Assembly: GCA_951394405.1 (NCBI GenBank)
Contig: OX596339.1
Span: forward strand, 3,658,001 to 3,722,000
Length of the DNA stretch: 64,000 nucleotides
Direction of reading: 5' to 3'
DNA from: Coprinellus micaceus
Lineage: Eukaryota; Basidiomycota; Agaricomycetes; Agaricales; Psathyrellaceae
The notes beneath the pieces were generated by a model. The model was given only the letters and a program-made list of their open reading frames with translations. It made no database searches and was not told the DNA's origin. Position 1 is the stretch's first letter; every line of letters begins with the position of its first letter. This document shows, one piece after another, positions 22,501-33,022 of the stretch. Position numbers and translations under genes: made by a program.

Positions 22501-25325
22501 GCTGGAGGAAGGTCTCGGCGTCAAATCATAAGTGGGAAGTCTCAGTGGAATTCGGGAAGGGGTCGTCATGCCTGTCGGCTTAGTCAATATTCTGGCAGTT
22601 ACCGTATTAATCGATCAGCTAGGACCAGTGAGAAATCCTAGCTGGACGCCAAACCCGCGAGTGGCCGGATGTCAAAGGCTCCGCAGGTGAGGCAATCGCT
22701 ACAGGGCCGCCTCGCGCCCCGTGGGAACTCACGACCCCCGCTGTTCGCGTTATCCCACGCCCACCCGTCACGAGGATGAGTCCACAGCCGGGAAGGACTC
22801 CATTTTCGATTTACTTTGGATCGTCGGTGTAGCGAAGCACTGAAAACGACGAGACTCATCATTCATCATCCCTTAGTTACGGCTATTAAAACAAAGGTTG
22901 ACCTGGCGTGGCTAGCCTCTTCTCAGCTTTGACCTTCCAAGCCGAGGTCAGAAAGTGGCCAAGCGACACAATGGGTTCAGGTGGCTCACTCACCTCCCTT
23001 GGCAGACGGACGATTCCGCCAGGCCCAGGCAGCGGTGACGGCCGGCGTCAGGGAGTGGTGGGGCGGCGGGAGCGCTGACAGAGTTCCAGTGCGATTTAAG
23101 GAGCCAGGATACAAACAGGAAATGGAGTGTCAAATGGAGTCGGTTGAAGAGGTGGGGATCCGGGCTACACACCTAGGCTGGGTACCCTATCGACAACGTG
23201 TCCAGAATATTTGCAGGATTTTACACGAACGGACGAGCCGGTCGTGAATGAGCGAGGGTGAGGTGGATAACGGAAGCGTGCACGAAATGAACGGCGAACG
23301 GATGACTGTAGAGCACACCCATGAGTGTGCTGAGAAGAGAAGGGCCACTTTTCACGTACCTTGGGGTGCGGGAATGCGAGGTGAGGATAGACCTTGTCGA
23401 AGGATTCGTAGGGGAAGCAGTAACGACGGTAAGGAAACCGCGGAAATTAGTACATTCGCTGGACTCTGTGGAAAGGGGGCGGCGGTCTAAAGGACGTACC
23501 TTGGATACACAGCTACGCGTGCCAAATATATTGGGGACTCGACGCGGACACACAACCAAGCTACGGGTTGATGAGCTTGAGGCGGTCGATCAAGCAAATC
23601 CGGGGCCAATAGCACGGCACAGGGAACACTATCGAGTTTACTGTCTCAATTGCGTCGCACTGAGGGGCTAGAGGGCCTGGGGGTGCGTACCTTGGGGTGA
23701 GGAGCACGTTTCCGAGAAAGCCTTGGGGAGCTAGGGCCGGTCCCTGCCGAGTTATGCGAGGGGGAACCTTGGGGAGCACTGAGGAAACCGTGAAGGAAAT
23801 TATATCAGATGTATGGAACTGAGAGGGAGAAGCGCCCTGGAGAACGTACCTTGGATACACAGCTACGCGTTCCAAATATATTTGGGACTCGACGCGGACA
23901 CAGGACCGAGCTACAGGTTGGTGAGGTGGAGGCGGTCGATCAAAGCAAATCCGGGGCCAATAGCACGGCACAGGGAGCACTATCGAGTTTACTGTCTCAA
24001 TTGCGTCGCACTGAGGGGCTAGAGGGCCTGGGGGTGCGTACCTTGGGGTGAGGAGCACGTTTCCGAGAAAGCCTTGGGGAGCTAGGGCCGGTCCCTGCCG
24101 AGTTATGCGAGGGGGAACCTTGGGGAGCACTGAGGAAACCGTGAAGGAAATTATATCAGATGTATGGAACTGAGAGGGAGAAGCGCCCTGGAGAACGTAC
24201 CTTGGATACACAGCTACGCGTTCCAAATATATTTGGGACTCGACGCGGACACAGGACCGAGCTACAGGTTGGTGAGGTGGAGGCGGTCGATCAAAGCAAA
24301 TCCGGGGCCAATAGCACGGCACAGGGAGCACTATCGAGTTTACCGTCTCAACTGCGTCGCACTGAAGGGGTAGAGGGCCTGGGGGTGCGTACCTCGGGGT
24401 GAGGAGCACATTTCCGAGAGAAACCTGGGGCGCTAGGGCCGGTCCCTGCCGAGTTATGCGAGGGGGAACCTTGGGAGCACTGAGGAAACCGCGAAGGAAA
24501 TTATATTAGATGTACGGAACTGAGAGGAAGAAGCGCCCTGGAGGACGTACCTTGGGTACACAGCTACGCGTTCGAGGTAAATCCGGGGAACCACATGAAG
24601 ACAGGCCCGAGTTACGAATTCCGCTCCTCGAGGCAAGAACCGGGAGGAGCAACTCCTCCCATGCTCCAACCTATTCTTAATCCCCATCCCCCGACATTCC
24701 CTCTTGGAAAGAAGGCTAGCGAACGTGATAGGCGACTCTGAGGTCCAAGGGCCGGCCATTCGGCCACATCGAAACCCAGGTATCCGCTAGTCCAGTCGCA
24801 TATTGCAGAGAACGACCGCCAACGGTTTGTGACCCCAGCTCGCTGGGCGGTCCGTTCCTTGTTGTTTGAAGCCTCATATTATTGACTCTCTGACACCCCA
24901 ATGGCGCTGAAGATCTCTAAGGTACGGTTAGGGTAGAAATCCAGGACATGTCGATAGTACTCACATCGACAGCCTTATCCATCTATCACTGCTTCCCCTG
25001 CTCCGCGACACACCTCCTCCATTACAGGCATCACTCAATAACTATAATTACCCTTATCACCCCGGGGCATCCGCCTTATCCCTCCTCAGTCCAAATCCCG
25101 GACTCGTGCTATCCTCCACCCCAAGATTCCATGATTCTGCTCCTGCGTCTACGTCGGCTTCTGCTGGCTTTTGCTCGATCGCTGGTAATCACGACGGTCG
25201 CAAGTTCAGGCTATCCATCTTGCCGTCGATTGTCGAGTCGTTTAGGAAGAGTTCAGGCTAGCCCCATGGTGGTCAGGTGGGAAGAGGAGGACGTCCCACC
25301 GTTTGCGGAGTTATAATGACTTGAT
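22501..25325. repeat. Large inverted repeat 1, right arm (2,825 bp)
   Basis: Reverse complement of 6820-9644. Its last 220 bp (25106-25325) also form the start of the left arm of inverted repeat 2, so the two arm systems overlap here. The middle copy is therefore the only place where the complete unit 22501-27125 is seen without interruption. Confidence 0.97.
23505..24585 (-). repeat. 351-bp tandem repeat array, mirrored copy
   Basis: Same array as at 7560-8640 in reverse orientation, with copy number and internal differences preserved. The duplication therefore copied an already expanded array. Confidence 0.93.
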
Positions 25326-27125
25326 GGCTTCCTTGTTCGACCGTAACACCATTGTAATTACCAGTTGTAATTATAACACCCCTACTCCTAAGGCCTAATC
25401 ACTCGTCTCCCCACTCATTTCCATCAACAGCTCACAGAACCTGTCCACCTCGATCTGGCTCGTCCGTTAGGACACTGTAACTCACTTGCGATTCAGCGAT
25501 TCATCACTGGCGCGGACCCACCGATGCGCTTCTAATGGGGTTCCATTCCCTTTCGTCCCCGTCACACCGATGATTTGAATCTGGCCCACTCTCTTGTAGA
25601 TATAATTCATCGCACACTAGAGCACCTTGTCATGATCGTGCCCGTGGTGCCCTCTCCGGTGTGTCCCAATTCGGCTGATATAAGACCTGACCTTCCGCAC
25701 TGGAGCACAGGGAGGCACAGGGATGCTATTACTTACCCCCTGTGGCACGACATGCACGGACTACTGATCAAGTACCGAGTGGGCGATGTCCAAATTGCCA
25801 CTCGCCATTGGTCCCACAAAGACACTTTGTTTTGAAGTCTTATACATATGCTGCAGCGGCGTATGGTGTCCTCATTCCCTCATTCCCACTTTCCTTCCCA
25901 CATGCCAGACCGCACCCCTCGGGTACTCGCACAGCGAACTGAGCCGTATCGCAGGCCCACCTTGCCTCCACCAATGCTCATGGTGGAAAGACAATCCTTC
26001 GAAGCTGGTCTTCGACTTGCACAGTCTGAGTGCCCCCACGGCTGCTTTTACCGGCATGCTACCTTTGGGCCTTGCATTCATGGACCCAACGTCACCACTC
26101 AAGGGTTCTTCCAGTCCTCGTCCTTGCCACCGCCGTCCGCCTTACCCATGTCCGACCCTACGGACGCGGCGCAGAACCCTGAAGGTAGCCTCTGGACGAC
26201 TCACCACGAGCCCTCCACTACCGACCGCACTTCTTTCAGCCCCTTTGGAGGATCGTCTGGGACTGCCGCCCACCGCCCTTCCCATTCGACCGTTTGGGAC
26301 GAGATCGGGTTCCGTCAAGATGAGGTGAGGAATCCCGTTCACTCCTTAACCCAGAAGTCTCAATGCACCCCCGCTTCCTCGCCATACCAGCCTTCCAACG
26401 AAGCCCTGATTGCGCCCCTGCCATCCTTGCAGCCGAACCTACCCTCCACGGCCCCGCAACCGGAGTTCGAAACGAATCGTTCGTTGGCGTTCCATCGACC
26501 AGTACCAATCGCCAGGGTGGAACCCCCTTCATAAACGACGATATGAACGACAACACTCTTCTTGTTGACTCTTCTCCAGCGACCCCGGTCGACGACAGTA
26601 TCCAGCACGTGATGGAAACTTTACCTACTGCGGAGCGTCCTGTCGCAGGGAACCAGGTGCGCAATTTCGATGGTTCTGTTTCCCAATTCCCATTAATCAC
26701 CCCGTCATCAGCACCCCGTCGCAGAGGCCTCGGGCCCCTCCGTTGGAGCTGCCCTGCCTGCCTCCACCCAATCCACCGAATCGATTCCCCGGATCGCACC
26801 GGTCGTTCAGGTACGCCCTTTTTGGCATGCACGTTCTCTATTTTCTGACTCTTGAGACAATCTAGGACCACAATACGCGCCTCGTTCAGCAAGCTGTGGA
26901 CAACCTGAAACTCGCCCTGGACAACCTTGCTCAAGGCCAAGCCAACCTTGTGCAAAGTTGTGCGAACCTTGCACAGAGCCAAGCCACAACTAACACGGCT
27001 ATTCAGAATCTCATTCAGATTTTTATTAAAGTAGTTCTGTAGCCTCCTTTATAACCGACTTGAATTCAATCGATTGTTGGATCAGAGCCGTACCGGCGGG
27101 AAGGATCATGTCTCAAGCCCGCCAT
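25106..27125. repeat. Large inverted repeat 2, left arm (2,020 bp)
   Basis: Position x pairs with 68032-x. The partner is 40907-42926. I found no difference in the 1.8 kb beyond the shared 220-bp segment. Within that segment the right arm has one change (near 42838). It carries a putative gene (25848-27042). Identity ends abruptly at 27125, but weaker similarity continues into 27126-27282. Confidence 0.97.
25848..27042 (+). CDS. Putative repeat-borne gene with Cys/His motif and helical C-terminus
   Basis: A long frame from 25848 has a possible zinc-binding pattern, CPHGCFYRHATFGPCIHG, followed by a Pro/Ser-rich linker. A final exon starting about 26867 (after a tctag acceptor) encodes QQAVDNLKLALDNLAQGQAN and further Asn-Leu-Ala/Gln heptads, and stops at 27042. 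The middle junction(s) between 26534 and 26690 are unresolved because the best frames differ. The protein resembles nothing I can name. It could be an accessory protein of a mobile unit. An identical copy is on the other strand at 40990-42184. Confidence 0.42.
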
Positions 27126-27282
27126 TAAGGTTCACGCTTCGATGGTTGCCCTCACGGATGTGCTCGACGAACCTCCCTTGTACATAGGCCCGCCTCATCG
27201 CCGTGCGAGCTCTGACCATCGTTTCAGTGAACGTCGACCGCGTCCGGATAACCTTCTCGGCCCCTGCGTATTCCTCAAGTGA
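27126..27282 (+). pseudogene. Fragment related to the first exon of the unknown gene near 40.75 kb
   Basis: Just inside the inverted-repeat boundary the frame reads DVLDEPPLYIGPPHRRA and ends at a TGA (27280-27282). The gene starting at 40755 reads DVLDEFPWYIGPPRRRA at the equivalent inner position of the other arm. The two are therefore diverged copies, and the older duplication extended further than the near-identical arms. Confidence 0.65.
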
Positions 27283-28264
27283 CCACCCGACCAGCGCCGA
27301 TCGCGTGAGCTATGCAAGGGCTACGCATAGAAATGTTAGTTGATTGTTGAAACATTGATGCCTCGAAATGAATGTTACTTTTGCTTGGAACTTAATGCTA
27401 CGGTCATCGAGCGCCCGTGAATGACTAAACCACTACTAGGTGGCTGCCCGGAGTATAATTCGCGCCACTGCGTTTGGCGACCCGACCCGGGTCTAGAAGC
27501 TCCTCCCCCTCAGCGTCCCCAACGTCCTCGTCTTGTGTTCGGAGGCAGGCGGGCGTGGGAGAGCGCGGACAGCGGGGGTCGTGAGTTCCCACGGGGACCA
27601 AACGAGCGGGAGAAGCTTTGGCGCTGCTCGGATGCTTCAGGCACGGGCGTATATGATCGAGGGGGTGCAGGATGCTCGCCGGGCTCGTAGCAGTACGTAG
27701 TAATTACTGCCTTGCCTGTGGAAGCTTCTACTTGTGACTTTCGGCGCGACGGTTGACTCGGAGTTTGGTCACGTCTAGGTGGGATTGCCACTCACTGGTC
27801 CTAGCCAATGGATAAATATGGTAACCGCTAGCATGTTGACTAAGCCCAATAGTGGTCCAATTAAATCTGCTAGGACCCAGGCTATGGTCCAGCTATCTAA
27901 GTACACAGAACGCTGCGAGGACAGAACGCGAGGAGAGCTGTCAGCGTTTCAACTCTAGCGCCGTTCAGCATCACGTATTTTGTCTCTTGGTACTACTAAC
28001 CACCACTGTCCAGTGTCATCGTCTACTTCTTGCCGAACAGCAAAATGCAGTCACCTTAGTCTTAGATGACCTAGAAAAGGAAAATCCATTCTGGCCTGGA
28101 TTGCTGGTCAAAGCCGGTCGAACCGTATATGCGTGGGCTTCCTTTCGATAGCTACCCCGACGCAGCCTGTTTCCAGCCAAAATCTTCAACTCCCACCATT
28201 CCGACGTAAATATCAGAGCATGATTATAGCAATGCTCTTGTCTCGTTCTATCTGAAACTCTTGA
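27283..28264. other. Non-coding region with an old dispersed-repeat copy
   Basis: Bases about 27405-27850 match the inner part of inverted repeat 1 (9280-9570) with clear divergence. The rest shows no supported gene. Confidence 0.6.
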
Positions 28265-31200
28265 CTAGGAAACCGTCGTACGCATATCTTTATGGTGCAA
28301 CCACCCATTGCGTTCCACTGCCCACTTTTTCCCCGCCCTATCTGTATGAAAGACGAAGGAGATTCGCTTTCCAACGTAGTCCAAGTTAAAGTGACTAGTC
28401 CGACTGCTCCGAAAGGCGAAAGTATCACCGCATCGCGAGCCCAAAACGAGACCAGGTTCCTTCAAACACAGCTCCCCACCCTGACCGCTGGAGAAACCAA
28501 TGGACACGCAGAAGTCGTTATCCCCCTTGTCTTTATGCAGTCGGGTCGCGACATTGAAATTCACAACCAGACCCGGAAATGGGTAGCATGCGACGGATTC
28601 ATCGCCTGGGAGGCAATCAACGAATCCCGATGCGATGTAACAGTCGTCGGGAAGCGTTGATTCAACCTAGTGGTGCAGAGGTATATGGTGAGCTTGTCTG
28701 CCTCCTGAAAGGCACTGCTGTACTCACCTTTTCTGTGACCCAAGCGAACAATGACTGAAAGGCCTCCAGGATGGCATCCCGTTCCTCGGGGCTTTCTTGC
28801 CCCTCTTGGCTAGATCGCGGGACTGTGAGACAACTATTCACTCGGTGCTTTCCCTCTTTGCGGATGGTGGCCACATCGACATCCATAGGCGCTCCGTCAT
28901 GTGCCTACGCCGAAAGCTTCAGGTTCTGAACTAAGGCATAGCACGAGTCCGGCCTACTCACAAGTACTTGCAAGTAGATCCGTGGGAATACCCATCAATA
29001 CTTGGATCCGTGAGTCCGAGTCACCCGTGGGAACATACTCGTGTGGATCCGAGTATGGCATTTTTGCACACAAGTACTTGTGGCACAGATCCGAGGGATC
29101 AATACTTGTATTACTTTCATGTTTTGGACACTTATATTTGTACCTTGTGGTAGTATACACTTGTTCTATGCCCTGGACACCACCCTACACCCTATATATG
29201 GTGGACATAGTATAGGTAAGGCTTGATATCAGGTCAAAACTCACAAGTACTTGCAAGTAGATCCGTGAGAATACTCGTGCTGACCCGGATCCGCGAATCC
29301 GAGTCACTCGTGGGAAAATACTCATGTGAATCCGAGTTTGGCATTTTTGGGCACAAGTACTTGTGCCACAGATCCGAGTATACTCGCGAGTGCACTCGTG
29401 CTATGCCTTATTCTGAACTAGTCGGGGGTGATAACCGTGGTCACTTACCGCCGGAGCGTATCTATTATATATAGATATGTGAATTGACTGAAACCCGGCA
29501 TCAGGGCCCTCATTCGCGGTGTTTCGCTCTTGGATAACACCCGGGGCTATCCCTTCCATGAGTCGAAGGACTGAGGATCGAATATCATCCGGCATGTCTG
29601 GCCACGCCACCACAATCCAATCCCCGTTCCTGTCATTTATGCGGATAGTGTCGGTCCCTAGCTGCGCCGTATCAAGTCTCACATAGGGGTTCTTGGAGGA
29701 CCGAACACCGCTTTTGAGGTTTTCCTTGATCTGAGAACCTCCATTTCAGCGTCAAGCATGCCCCCGTCGGAGTACGACTGCTTACCAGTTTTTTGAATTC
29801 CTCTAGATCGGCTGAAGTTCGCGCGTTGGTCGCCAGTGCGCGCTCTTTCAAGGTTTTCCTGTAAACATCTCCCAGATCGGCTTGCCGGTAATCGGGCTTG
29901 CGGTTCTCCTGAGCTTTGGGATTGAATCCCGTAGAAACGACGTGGATGTGGGGAGAGGAAGAGGAAGAGGTACACCCAGTGACCTTTTCCCATATTGCCT
30001 TGATGTCCAAAGGATTTTGGTTGAGAACCCACGAGTCGTCGTAGCGACAAGGTACCAGCGCAGGCGCCCACGAATTACTGCAGCGGCTCTTGACAAAATC
30101 GCTGGTTGATGGTTAGTTCGGTCCAGTGCGATGGTTGTACATTACTCACTGATACTCGATAAGGTCAAATAGGGCGTCGCATCTGGGAATGTCTCCGCAT
30201 TCGGTGGTACCAAGACAGCCAACTGCAACCATAAAGCTAGAAGGGAAAAAGTCTTCCAGCCGAAGGGGATACCGTACCCGCAGATACGAGATGGCTGGGA
30301 TTATGTCTCTCCTGATGAGGTCTCCAACCAAACCTGTTTATAGGCGTGTCAGTAACTTGTAACTTGCGATGGTCCGGAGGTTGAACCTAACCTGGAGGGG
30401 GTCGTGATATCATTCGCCCCAATCGAATGAACTGCTCGCCCGAAACATTGGCAACGTCCCTTCGTACACGTGCGCAGGACATGATGACCATAAGGTACAT
30501 GGTACCTGGTTGCGGCGGGCAGTTTATCCACAGTCAGAAATCTGCGGTTCAGAGCTCGAAAACCCTCACCTGCTCCTGCCAGAGCACAGGCTTTGGTACC
30601 ACTTGTGAGGTAACGCTTAAGTGTTTTGATGGAAATATGAGGAGTGTAACCGCTTTGAATAGTCCTCAGCAATTCCGTCTTCGAATATGCATTCCCGAAT
30701 CGAGTTTTTTCGCTGGAAGCAGAAGTCAGAATCGCAGAGGATAGCTTTCCATGAGGAATATCACATACGCATTAAACTCGAAGGCGAATTGCATCACGTT
30801 GACCCAGAAGGCTAGTTGGCTGACCGCCTCGTTCACTTCCGCCTGCTGGATACGACGTAAAACAGGGTTAAATCGACTGCCTGTTTGATCTTCTGACTCG
30901 CGATCGGTGGTCGCGAATATGACTTCCCGGGTCTTGATTGCTCGTAGAACATCATGCACATTGGTCACCACAGGATTTTGGCGCACTTCCTCGTGCATAG
31001 CATCCCGTGCAACTGACGCAAGTGCCCCAAGGACCCCCAGTAACCTCTCTTCCAACGGCTGTTCTTCAGCTGTGGGATCGCCGTTGTTGACGACATAATA
31101 GCGGATGCCTCCCTCGTCGTCGTCACTGGCGTTGTTGTCAGCCTCCTCTCCATCTTCCAGGCTACCTTGGTCAACAGAAACTCTCGTCCGTTGGGCTGCA

Positions 31201-32045
31201 GGGGCGACGGATTCATCCTCACCATTACGCTGGTCTTCGTCTGCGACTCTCGCACGTTTCTTGGCTCTACGGACTTCGGTTTCGTTCTCGGCCTGCCACT
31301 CCCCATCCTCCGACGCGGTCTCGACCGGAGGCTGTCCCTTCCCCCCCTCTGAACGTTCGGGCGATTCCCCACCATAGCCCCTGGTGCGGCGTGAACGCCT
31401 CGGAATGTTCTGCCTCTCCACTTCGGGAGTTGTTGGGGCCCCCGCACTGCCTGGCATGCTGAGACTCTCGGGACCCACGCCGAGATCTTTGCAGGTCGCC
31501 TTCCCTCGCGACTTCTTCAACGCTTGTACCCTTGAAACGGAACCCCGGGCGTCTAGGTTCTTCTTCACCTTTTTCGTGGGCTCGCGACTTTCGGGGACTT
31601 TTTTTCGTCTGGCCCAGTCTCGTCGTTGGTTGGCTCACGGACACATTACTTGACCCTGGCTGGGGAGTACGGTCGATAGGTGAGGCGCTGGAAGGGCGGG
31701 TCGCATCACGGCTAGCCTGGCCGGTTATGGTGACGGCGTTCTCCGGGGGGAAGAGGGGATAGCTTTCCAGAGCGGCATATTCTGGGGAAGGCTACACCGT
31801 GACTGGTTATCGTTCTGCGTTGGGAATAGGGCAGTAAACGAGCCTAAAAATCCACTTACCACCACGTTCTTCTCCAAAAAGATGGCTGAGATCTTCTTCG
31901 CTATACTTTGTGCATCCAGGGACAGGGAGGGTTGTTTCTTCAAAAGCTCCCAAAGACAATCGAGCTCCGAGGTTTTCAGGGCGATGAGAGTTAATTCCTG
32001 ACCTTCTGCCGTAACATGAGGCTCTTCGGTGACAGGATCTGTCAT
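28265..32045 (-). CDS. Probable JBP1/TET-like 2-oxoglutarate/Fe(II) dioxygenase, 925 aa
   Basis: Ten exons: 32045-31860, 31791-31530, 31486-30769, 30712-30570, 30505-30392, 30333-30150, 30101-29786, 29724-29449, 28904-28728 and 28666-28265. They total 2,778 nt, open throughout. Residues 1-260 are charged and disordered with nuclear-localisation-like clusters (PRRSRRTR about 178-185, RRAKKRAR about 222-229). The C-terminal domain has the 2OG-Fe(II) signature: an H-x-D (His 836, Asp 838, in ATRLHKDKGD), GGELCLKEPGLVL, GDTFAFRSS, a distal His 884 (TSHFNLDY) and a 2OG-binding Arg 893 (GKRISFVFHTD). The upstream SIYNRYAPA and MDVDVATIRKEGKHRVN segments also fit the large Agaricomycete family related to TET/JBP enzymes, which oxidise 5-methylcytosine or thymine in DNA. 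That activity is inferred, not shown. The third intron from the end holds a MITE. All catalytic residues are present. One intron (31487-31529) is only 43 nt. Confidence 0.75.
28934..29410. mobile_element. MITE inserted in an intron of the dioxygenase gene (477 bp)
   Basis: Flanked by an exact 10-bp direct repeat, ttctgaacta (28924-28933 and 29411-29420). Terminal inverted repeats are built on aggcatagcacgagt, with two extra bases at the right end. The interior is non-coding and contains two ~165-bp direct repeats starting at 28957 and 29240, rich in cacaagtacttg and gatccgag motifs. Removing the insert and one target copy leaves a 57-nt intron, the normal size for this genome. The superfamily is uncertain: a 10-bp duplication fits a Mutator-like element but is not proof. 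Confidence 0.88.
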
Positions 32046-32488
32046 CTTGGGTTCGGCGGCGTCCCACGAGGCCAGAAGGCCGTTGAGAAAGGAAATGACG
32101 GAAATGACGGAAATGACAAAATTTCCTCCCGCGAAAGTCAACTGGCGCCAAGCTTAGTAAGGTTGGTAGCCATCACTTGGCGCTTGTTTCCGCAGTTCTA
32201 TTGGCGGTACAATCTAGTCTCGTCCTGGGTAGGGACGAGACTAGCATAATCATATCGTCCGTTGGTTGAGCCCACGTCGCCCGGAGTAAGTAGGTCTGGG
32301 GAACTGGATTTCGAATATAGCATGACTACAAGTACAAAGCAATATAAGTACAAAGAGAGAGGGGGTGGATCGAGCCCAGATGGGTGCATCTGGTGCAATG
32401 GTACATGGGGACCGGGGCGATTCTGGACCCCTGGGCGCGGCGGGAAATCAGGCGGTGGTATGGTTGGACACAGAAAAACAAACGGACC
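32046..32488. other. Intergenic, probable promoter region of the dioxygenase gene
   Basis: No ORF of note. A short tandem aatgacgga run lies near 32095-32115, just upstream of the start codon. No recognisable regulatory motif. Confidence 0.4.
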
Positions 32489-33022
32489 TTATGCTTTCGC
32501 TTCATCCTTGGGTGGCGGGCCTTCCATGTTCTTGGACCTCGCCTCAACTATGTCGAGAAGGCCTCCAAGTTCAGTGATGAGGGAGTCAAGCATCTCGAGT
32601 CGTGCAGCCTTCTCAAGTTCGTCCTTCTTCAGCCTGGCGTTCTCCTCCCTCAGCTCCTCCAGCCGGAGCGCCTGCTGGATTGCGGTTTGGCGTGCATCGC
32701 TCAAGACAAGCTTCTGGCGCAATTCCTCGTTTTCGGCCTTCAGGCGATCCCTTCTCTCTCCGGCGAGCTGGGCGTAGAAGCGGTGGTGTTCGACATCCCT
32801 TAAAAGAGCCTCGTGCTCCAGCTCCAACATCTCTCGTCGTTTATACTCAGCGGCGAGGCGCTGGCGTTCAGATTCCTTGAAGCGAGCCTGGAAGTCGCCG
32901 AAAGGCCAATCGGTGGAAGGCTGGCCGGCGAAGAACTGAGCGACAGAAGGTGGGGTGACGGGGGACGGGTCGACGGAGGACCGCTCGATAGAGGGCTGGT
33001 CGATGGAGGGAGTTGAGGACAT
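32489..33022 (-). CDS. Coiled-coil protein, 177 aa, unknown function
   Basis: Single exon. The Met at 33022 (MSSTPSIDQ) is preferred over the one at 33184, because the added 54 residues look untranslated. A Ser/Pro-rich head (about 1-45) is followed by an almost continuous Glu/Lys/Leu/Arg-rich helix, including LKAENEELRQKL and LEELREENARLKKDEL, typical of a parallel coiled coil. Such short proteins recur in Agaricomycete genomes and may form oligomers, but no family name can be given. It lies upstream of the dioxygenase gene on the same strand. Confidence 0.6.
   Translation of the reverse strand: MSSTPSIDQPSIERSSVDPSPVTPPSVAQFFAGQPSTDWPFGDFQARFKESERQRLAAEYKRREMLELEHEALLRDVEHHRFYAQLAGERRDRLKAENEELRQKLVLSDARQTAIQQALRLEELREENARLKKDELEKAARLEMLDSLITELGGLLDIVEARSKNMEGPPPKDEAKA

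Noticed and set aside
6820..25325. One giant transposon with 2.8-kb terminal inverted repeats carrying BTB, transposase and RING cargo
   Set aside because: No target duplication at the outer ends, and the right arm continues into a longer repeat unit. A chain of partial inverted copies explains it better, though this is not excluded.
30726..31568. A separate 280-aa acidic nuclear protein
   Set aside because: It joins in frame, through good splice sites on both sides, to the dioxygenase exons, and the total is divisible by three.
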